Source: Diphasiastrum complanatum (lineage: Eukaryota; Streptophyta; Lycopodiopsida; Lycopodiales; Lycopodiaceae). Taken from it: DNA of 64,000 bases. The stretch spans positions 16,637,502 to 16,701,501 of the forward strand of contig CM055114.1 of NCBI GenBank assembly GCA_029204225.1. Direction: 5' to 3'. Positions 58,288-64,000 of the stretch are shown one piece after another; the stretch's first letter is position 1, and each line of letters starts with the position of its first letter. The position numbers and the translations under genes are program-made. The notes beneath the pieces were generated by a model that did no database searches, had not been told where the DNA came from, and saw only the letters and a program-made list of their open reading frames with translations.

Positions 58288-60129
58288 ATGACTTCAATGA
58301 GTTCATACTTGTTGCAACCAAGTGAGAGATTGTCTACTTCCAATTATTCAATATGGAAGTTGAGGATGGAGTCCATTTTGATACTCCAAGATGTGATGGA
58401 CATTGTACTTGGGATTGAGGAGGAGCCTCAAGTCCTTCAAGAAGTACAAAAATACAAGAAGAGAGCTAGGATAGCTCTCCACTACATTAAGATGAATGTC
58501 TCTAATGAGATATTGAGGGAGATTGGTGATTGTTCTACATCCAAGGAAGCTTGGGATTGTCTCAAGTCCATCTATGAGGCTAAGAACACCTCTAGGCTCC
58601 TCACTCTTAGAAATCAAATATTCCAAAGTAGTCAAAAGAGTGATGAGAGTGCATCTAATTATGTTTTGAGAGTCAAGGATATTCATAGGGAGCTTGCATG
58701 TATTGGTGACTCAATCAATCAAAGTGAGCTAGTCCAAGTCATTCTCAATGGCTTGAGAGATGAATATGACAACCTTGTCCAATCCTATGCTATTAAGGAA
58801 GAGCTACCAAGTTTGGAGGCCCTTCAAAGTGTGCTTATTCCTGAAGAATCAAGACAAGAGTACAAACTCTTGAGGATGGACAAGCTATCACTCAATCATG
58901 ATGATGGCAAAGTTCTATTTGCCAAGCACAAAGAGAGGAGTAAGAAGCAACACCTTCACTTCTCTAATGACAAAGCTAAAGACCAAGATGGAGAGGAGGA
59001 GGATACCTCTCATGCTTCTAATTCAATTCTCAAGAAGAAGATGATCAAGTGCTTTTATTGTGGCAAGCAAGGCCATTATGCCACCAATTGCTTCAAGAAG
59101 AAGAATCAACTCAATCAAGCCAACATGACCAATGAGAAAGAAGACTATATTGCAAGTGATGGAGAAGGCTCTCTTATGGCATCAAGCTTCTCCTCTTCCA
59201 CCTTCAACAAGGATGACTCATGGTATATTGATAGTGGAGCATCTTCACATATGTGTGGCTCCAAGAACTTTTTTTCATCTATTATGCCTTATGATGGAGT
59301 CAAGAAGACCATATACTTTGCAAGTAAGCATGAGTGCAATATTGTAGGAGTAGGGATTATTCCCTTGAAGCTTGCATCTTCTAAAGATCTCTTTCTCAAC
59401 AATGTTCTTTTTGTCCCAAAGCTTACAAAGAACATCTTAAGTGTTGGCCAACTTCTTGATAGTGGCTTTGATGTCAATTTCAATATTGACAATTGTGTGA
59501 TTAAGAAGGATGGTGAGATCCTTGCATATGGATCAATATTTGAAGGCATCTACAAATTTGATCCAAGTGAGAGTGCAAACTCTCTTGATGTTTCTTATAT
59601 TTCCAATATTTCAAAGGAGGAGGATTACACAAGATGCACATATCTTCTCTCTTCAAGTATTATGGTGTATGATTATTCCTTATTATTCAAAGCATATGTT
59701 AAGAAGAAATTCTCATTGAAGATCAAAGCTTTGAGGAGTATTGGAGCTCTTGAAGGAATAGCACCATATGAAGTTTTATTCAAGATGAAGCCTAAGGTTG
59801 ATCACCTTAGTGAACTTGGTAGTGCTTGCTTTGCATATATTCCCTTGGAAACAAGAAGGAAGGATGATCCAAGCTCATGGATCATGATTGGATACTCATC
59901 CATCAAGGAGGCCTTTAGTGTCTTTACACTCTCTATTTCAAATGTGATCGTGAATAGAGATGTCATATTGCATGAAGAATCAATCTTGGAAGTGGCCGAG
60001 ATCAAGGCTTCTCAAGAAGCATCACAAGTTATCCTTTTTAAAGGTATTCAAGTTATGATGGGGCCAATGTGTGAGGAGGAGTTTCTTCTTCATATGATTT
60101 CAAGAAGATCTTCAAGATGCATGGCCTAG
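58288..60129 (+). CDS. Gag-protease polyprotein of a non-autonomous copia, intact
   Basis: An unbroken frame of 613 codons. The gag core (UBN2 family) spans about residues 15-190 (SNYSIWKLRMESI, ARIALHYIKMNVSNEILREI, TSRLLTLRNQIF). The CCHC knuckle CFYCGKQGHYATNC is at 255-268, and the aspartic protease WYIDSGASSHM (DSG at 315-317) runs on to about 440 (VLFVPKLTKNILSVGQLL). Residues 490-560 then resemble the region after the integrase core (APYEVLFKMKPKVDHL, IVNRDVILHEE), so the core was deleted in frame. Gag would form particles and the protease process them; cDNA synthesis and integration must come from a partner. The first ATG of the frame is taken as start, 0.75 kb after the PBS. Confidence 0.9.
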   Translation: MTSMSSYLLQPSERLSTSNYSIWKLRMESILILQDVMDIVLGIEEEPQVLQEVQKYKKRARIALHYIKMNVSNEILREIGDCSTSKEAWDCLKSIYEAKNTSRLLTLRNQIFQSSQKSDESASNYVLRVKDIHRELACIGDSINQSELVQVILNGLRDEYDNLVQSYAIKEELPSLEALQSVLIPEESRQEYKLLRMDKLSLNHDDGKVLFAKHKERSKKQHLHFSNDKAKDQDGEEEDTSHASNSILKKKMIKCFYCGKQGHYATNCFKKKNQLNQANMTNEKEDYIASDGEGSLMASSFSSSTFNKDDSWYIDSGASSHMCGSKNFFSSIMPYDGVKKTIYFASKHECNIVGVGIIPLKLASSKDLFLNNVLFVPKLTKNILSVGQLLDSGFDVNFNIDNCVIKKDGEILAYGSIFEGIYKFDPSESANSLDVSYISNISKEEDYTRCTYLLSSSIMVYDYSLLFKAYVKKKFSLKIKALRSIGALEGIAPYEVLFKMKPKVDHLSELGSACFAYIPLETRRKDDPSSWIMIGYSSIKEAFSVFTLSISNVIVNRDVILHEESILEVAEIKASQEASQVILFKGIQVMMGPMCEEEFLLHMISRRSSRCMA

Positions 60130-60213
60130 TCTTTATGTCTCACCATACATGGCAAAGAGGGGCATCTTTCATGTTGTATCTACTACAACACATTCATATA
60201 TGCTTCTCTTCCT

Positions 60214-60861
60214 TTGCTTGAAATGCTATCTTGCTTCATTGAATTTTTTGGATCTCAAAGTTCAAGAAAAGCTATACTAGTTTTGTATGATGCTTATGGT
60301 ATGGACATGTTTCTTGTCATTATTGACTTAGATGTGTTTCCAATACTTTTTGAAAGCAAGATATTGTATTGTCAAAAGTATGCTCTTGGTTCTAGTAAGA
60401 ACAAGATTGAGCTTGGTACTCACTTTTTTGAAAATCATGTTTTCACATGTTTTGAGGCAAATTGTAAACTCCTCTTGAGATTAAGTGAAGCATCCAAAGT
60501 GGACACTTACATCCTTGAGAGAGTAACTAGCCTAAAAAAGATCAAGATAGTCTTTGATATCAAGATTAGATCCATCATGGATATAGTTCATTGTATGTGG
60601 ACTAGTCAAGCTAGAAAGCATAATCTTGATAATCATCATTGTTGCACATCTTATGATCTTGATCTCCATGATCCTTATGAGGCTTGGAAGCCTCAGATTT
60701 CTCTATTTATGGTGCATCCATCATGCAAGTGGAACTTTCAAGGCGAAGATCATCATCAAGCATGGAGGAAGCCCATGATAATAGTGGCATATTGGTGGAG
60801 CACTCTTCAAAGGCATTGGCAAGAGATCTCTACCAAAGAGATCATATCATGGATATGGTGA
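60214..60861 (+). CDS. Second ORF of the copia derivative, 215 codons, unknown
   Basis: An open frame of 215 codons between the gag-protease ORF and the PPT. It starts MLEMLSCFIEFFGS and is rich in Ile, Leu, Lys and Ser. No retroelement enzyme motif is found. Part of it (SEASKVDT, about 60484-60507) matches the 3' blocks of the derivatives at 36744 and 52171, which suggests that the nucleotide sequence, rather than the protein, is conserved. It may be noncoding. Confidence 0.35.
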   Translation: MLEMLSCFIEFFGSQSSRKAILVLYDAYGMDMFLVIIDLDVFPILFESKILYCQKYALGSSKNKIELGTHFFENHVFTCFEANCKLLLRLSEASKVDTYILERVTSLKKIKIVFDIKIRSIMDIVHCMWTSQARKHNLDNHHCCTSYDLDLHDPYEAWKPQISLFMVHPSCKWNFQGEDHHQAWRKPMIIVAYWWSTLQRHWQEISTKEIISWIW

Positions 60862-60987
60862 GGGTGCTGCTATGATGGATCACTTGGCTGATCTTCACTT
60901 CTTATGCATACCAAAGGATCCACTCAAAAAGATTTACAAACTTCTCAAGTGATCTAATACCTTTCCAAGCTATTTTTTGAGGAGGAG

Positions 60988-61807
60988 TGTGAGAAATTGG
61001 CAAAAATCTAGCTTGGTATTTTTTATGATAGAAGTTTGTAAGTGAATCTCACATGTGTGGAGGATGTTCCCACGTGTGGAGAATTGTAAAGTAAATCAAA
61101 ATGTTTGATATAGGGGTCTCATAGAATTTCATAGTCAAGCATTTAGGTGTAGGATGTTGATAGGGTCAAATTTGGCATAGATGGCAAATTATCCATTTCC
61201 ACTTGTAATGCCAATATTGAGCCAAAATAGAGCCAAACTTGTGCCAATTAGAGTGTAGACAAGTGTCATGCTTTTGTTTGATGAAGCTTAAGAGGTCCAA
61301 TAGGATTTAGAGGTGGAACCTTGTGAGGTCCAATAGAAAATTGAGGTGTGCTTGAATATAGTCCAATAGAATTTAGAGGTGCATGGATCAATGGTCCAAT
61401 AGGATTAAGAGGTGGCAAAGTGTGATCCAATCATAGTTAAGCATAGTGGTAGCTCATGAATCTATTAGTATCATTGTACTCCTCCTTTTGGATCTAATTG
61501 ATTTTGAGATTGAGTGGATTTTGAGTGTCATTGAATTTCTAGCTTTCTCTCTCTACCCGAGAGCTCATGATGGTTTTTCTCTCTCTACCCGAGGAGAGCA
61601 GCTTGTTTTTACTTAGAATACGTTTGGAACACTTCCCACACGTTTGAGTGAGAGTTGGAAGTGATTGAATGCATGTAGTAGTGTGTTTTTGCCATAGAAT
61701 CAAAGATAGATCTTGAATCTCAATCTAGTCTTGATCTTGGTGCATCTACACACCTTAGAAGATCACAAGTACATGTAGTGGACAATCCACACGTGTGAAA
61801 TTCAACA
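60988..61807 (+). repeat. 3' LTR of the young copia derivative
   Basis: 820 bp, same ends as the 5' LTR. One of the CACACGTGTG palindromes is changed to cacacgtttg. Confidence 0.95.
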
Positions 61808-63188
61808 ACTTTGGAATGACAATTTGTGCCATGTCTAAAGTAAGGCCGTTTTAAGGATTACAATCTTTATATAGCCACCGTGTGTGAGTTGGAAAAGTCT
61901 GGAACTTTCCAGATGGAAAAGACTTTTCGGAACAACTCATGTGTCTTCTAAGAACTATGATGCGCTCTTATAATATGGTATGGTATTGAGAATCTGGAGA
62001 GTTGAGATTGGTGAATCATAACTCAGATTCTAGGATATACTTAGTCCCTAGGAGAGGATTAAAATCATGGTAGATTATCCCCAATGAATAAACAAGATAG
62101 TGGAATATTGGTAATGACTGGCCATCTTACCAAATCAACTATGTTTATTTGGGTAAATACCAATTAGTAATAAAGTGTTTTGACTTTACGGATTATCAAA
62201 GTGACATTATGAACATTCATGATTCGAAGTTCACTAATCGCTGTTGGTCGGCCATATTTGCTAAACAAGAGATGACACTGAGCTTAAAAGTTCTTTAGAT
62301 CATTGGTAGTTGCCTATGTAAGGTTATCAAATTATTTTATTGAGTATAGGACAAGAATCCAATGAATTATGATTGACGAATCATAGTTCAGATTCTAGTT
62401 ATACTTGATCATTTAAAAGAAGGATTACCCGCATGATCAGAAGATCAGATAAGATATGAATTTATATTTTGATAGCAATTTCCTCGGAGAGGAAGTTATC
62501 CTTGATGGAGATTGAATTATAGTAAGCATTTGGCTATATCCCGTTTATGTTTATGTACAGTTTTGAGCCTAGGTCACACATTCTGGTAAAGACTCGGACG
62601 ATCAAGTTTCAAAAAGTAGTGGATTTCCTACATCATATGTAGGAAATGCTACAGATTGCATGTGAAAATGTCTAGAGTGCCTAGGATAGTAACCGACATT
62701 ATGCAAATCTCAAAAGATCACCGACAGACTTCCAAGTGGGATATTGGATATATTTGAGAATCCCAGGATTCAAGTGTAATGTATATCGACAAGCATTATA
62801 AGTTGTGTCCTAGATATAGAGGACCATATAAGATCTTGTAAAAGATCGGATCCTTAGCTTACCAATTGGAACTCCCGGAAGGATCTCAAGTGCATCCCGT
62901 ATTTCACGTAAGCCATCTCAAAAAGAGTCTACGTGAAGGAGAGCATCTTGGATCTGGAGATCAATTGGACCTATTGGTTAAATCATCGGGTGTGTCTAGA
63001 CTTGAACCCAAAAAGATCTTGGATACAAGAACTAAATGATTGAGAAATTGTATAGCTACCGAGCATCTGGTTTGGTAGAAGGGATGTACGGACGATGATG
63101 ATTCATGGGAACAAGAAGTAAATTTAAGGAAAAACTTTTTCAGTTTTAAGTTTTGAGGACAGAACTTGAATAAGGGGGAAGAATTTCA
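61808..63188 (+). pseudogene. Chromovirus integrase tail and chromodomain, decayed
   Basis: The right part of the interrupted gypsy. Degraded integrase core reads IHDSKFTNRCWSA near 62210-62250 (canonical SDRDSxFTSRFW, with the first Asp lost). The GPY-type region RYRGPYKIL lies near 62813-62840, ELPEGSQVHPVFHVSHLKKS at about 62868-62930, and a chromodomain RLEPKKILDTRTK ... EHLVW-stop-KG ... SWEQEVNL at 62998-63130. A purine-rich PPT (taagggggaagaat) ends near 63184. Chromodomains in such elements direct integration to heterochromatin. Several stops make it dead. Confidence 0.82.
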
Positions 63189-63717
63189 TGCCCATGACTG
63201 GTCTCGGGTAGCATGTCCACGCTAGGGACTGGCAGACCAACAACTCGTAAGTTAATTGTGACTATAAGGGAATTGGGGCCCTTATTTATACATGGTCATA
63301 AGTAATGGTTGTAGACCTAAACACTTGATGGTGGATTTGTATGTGTCTATCAGTGAGTCATTGGAAAACTGGATGACATGGCCCATATAGGCTACAGAGG
63401 TGTCTAGTGAGGTGTCATAGTGCACTACTAGTGGTGCATGGGCCTTGGAGGGTATAAATATACATGTTGGGCTCTCACTAGTGTATGCTTGATTGCATGA
63501 CTAGTAGTTGTATGCTACTAGTGTGATGCCTCATTTCTCTCTGTGTGATTGATCCATAGCTTGGGGGCTAGATCTATTCGATCTAGGTTTGGTTGGGTTG
63601 GTTTGTTCACTATCCATTTTCCTTGTGTTGCTTAAGATTGGAGTGCTTAGAATGGGATCCTTGGAATAGGATTTTATATGAAGGGTATACTACCGGCCGT
63701 AAGGACCAAGAAAATCA
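63189..63717 (+). repeat. 3' LTR of the chromovirus (right end estimated)
   Basis: Starts TGCCCATGACTGG shortly after the PPT and has a TATA box TATAAATA at 63453-63460. The right end is guessed at ...aaaatca (63717). No partner LTR lies in the window. Confidence 0.6.
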
Positions 63718-64000
63718 ATTATACAAGAAGCTTTTTTTTAAAAACAAAATTATATGCTAGAAAACAACCTGAAGGATCACTTAATAAAGCTCTATCCTGT
63801 CTTTCTATCTCCTAGCAAGGTTCTAGGTGTCATGACTAGGCTAGGTGTCCTTTCATGGCCTACAGCTATCCGGCCTAAGGACCAAGAAAAGCTCTACGTT
63901 TTCATCCGGCCAAAATCTCTCCACCCATACCCTTGCTTGATGGAGTAGTCCCCAAGGTAAGCAGGTACTACCGCTGCAATCCTAACTACACAAATCTGAT
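63718..64000. other. Flank, no gene recognised
   Basis: A short duplication (ccggcc.taaggaccaagaaaa at about 63693 and 63871) straddles the estimated LTR end, so the border may lie further right. No coding signature. Confidence 0.4.

Larger units (their letters stand above)
56711..61807 (+). mobile_element. Young Ty1/copia derivative, gag-protease only, TSD ACTTT
   Basis: A complete 5.1-kb element: 5' LTR 56711-57530, tRNA-iMet PBS 57531-57543, leader, an intact ORF 58288-60129, a second ORF 60214-60861, PPT GAGGAGGAG (60979-60987) and 3' LTR 60988-61807. The target duplication ACTTT is perfect (56706-56710, 61808-61812). The two 820-bp LTRs differ at about nine positions by eye, near 1.1%, so insertion was recent compared with the rest. 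There is no RT, RNase H or integrase core. It is inserted in a decayed chromovirus. Confidence 0.94.

Overview
This looks like nuclear DNA of a land plant with a transposon-rich genome, probably a seed plant. Evidence: degraded Ty1/copia and Ty3/gypsy retrotransposons throughout, tRNA-iMet primer-binding sites beside LTRs, long microsatellites, AT-rich spacers, and one intact gene of the plant BYPASS1/ROH1 (DUF793) family. A large gymnosperm-like genome would fit, but nothing here proves the species. There is no rRNA, functional tRNA, CRISPR or organelle gene order.

Layout. 1-3.1 kb: Ty3/gypsy 3' half (integrase, a second RNase H, a coiled-coil ORF). 4.1-6.1 kb: broken Ty1/copia. 6.1-8.3 kb: Ty3/gypsy pieces in alternating orientation that form a large inverted repeat. 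8.6-11.4 kb: PBS and LTR relics. 11.7 kb: a relic of the BPS1-like gene. 12.5-17.8 kb: microsatellites, copies of a local repeat with strong hairpins, and a tRNA-like retroposon with a 16-bp target duplication. 20.1-25.7 kb: a nearly full-length but dead Ty1/copia on the minus strand, with a MITE-like insert in one LTR. 25.7-26.4 kb: a truncated BPS1-like pseudogene. 28.2-32.3 kb: TCGC-rich repeats, then a minus-strand Ty3/gypsy fragment with three CCHC knuckles and two tandem protease domains. 36.7-42.8 kb: a complete LTR-to-LTR Ty1/copia derivative (TSD CATTT) with gag and protease but no recognisable reverse transcriptase. 43.7-44.8 kb: a related gag fragment, minus strand. 46.5-47.6 kb: the intact BPS1-like gene. 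48.4-55.5 kb: repeat copies, copia and gypsy fragments and LTR relics. 56.7-61.8 kb: a young-looking copia derivative (TSD ACTTT; LTRs about 1% different by eye) with an intact 613-codon gag-protease ORF. It is nested in a decayed chromovirus whose chromodomain and LTR end the window.

Two themes link the region. First, the BPS1-like gene occurs three times in graded decay (intact, nonsense plus truncation, relic), and two of the copies lie near the same dispersed repeat. Second, three copia derivatives keep gag and protease, have lost most or all of the integrase core and all of the reverse transcriptase, and share a 3' block, which suggests a non-autonomous group mobilised in trans. The other polyproteins are dead; three of the integrases carry the same Glu-to-Lys change at the catalytic glutamate. 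All identifications come from reading the sequence; no database search was run.
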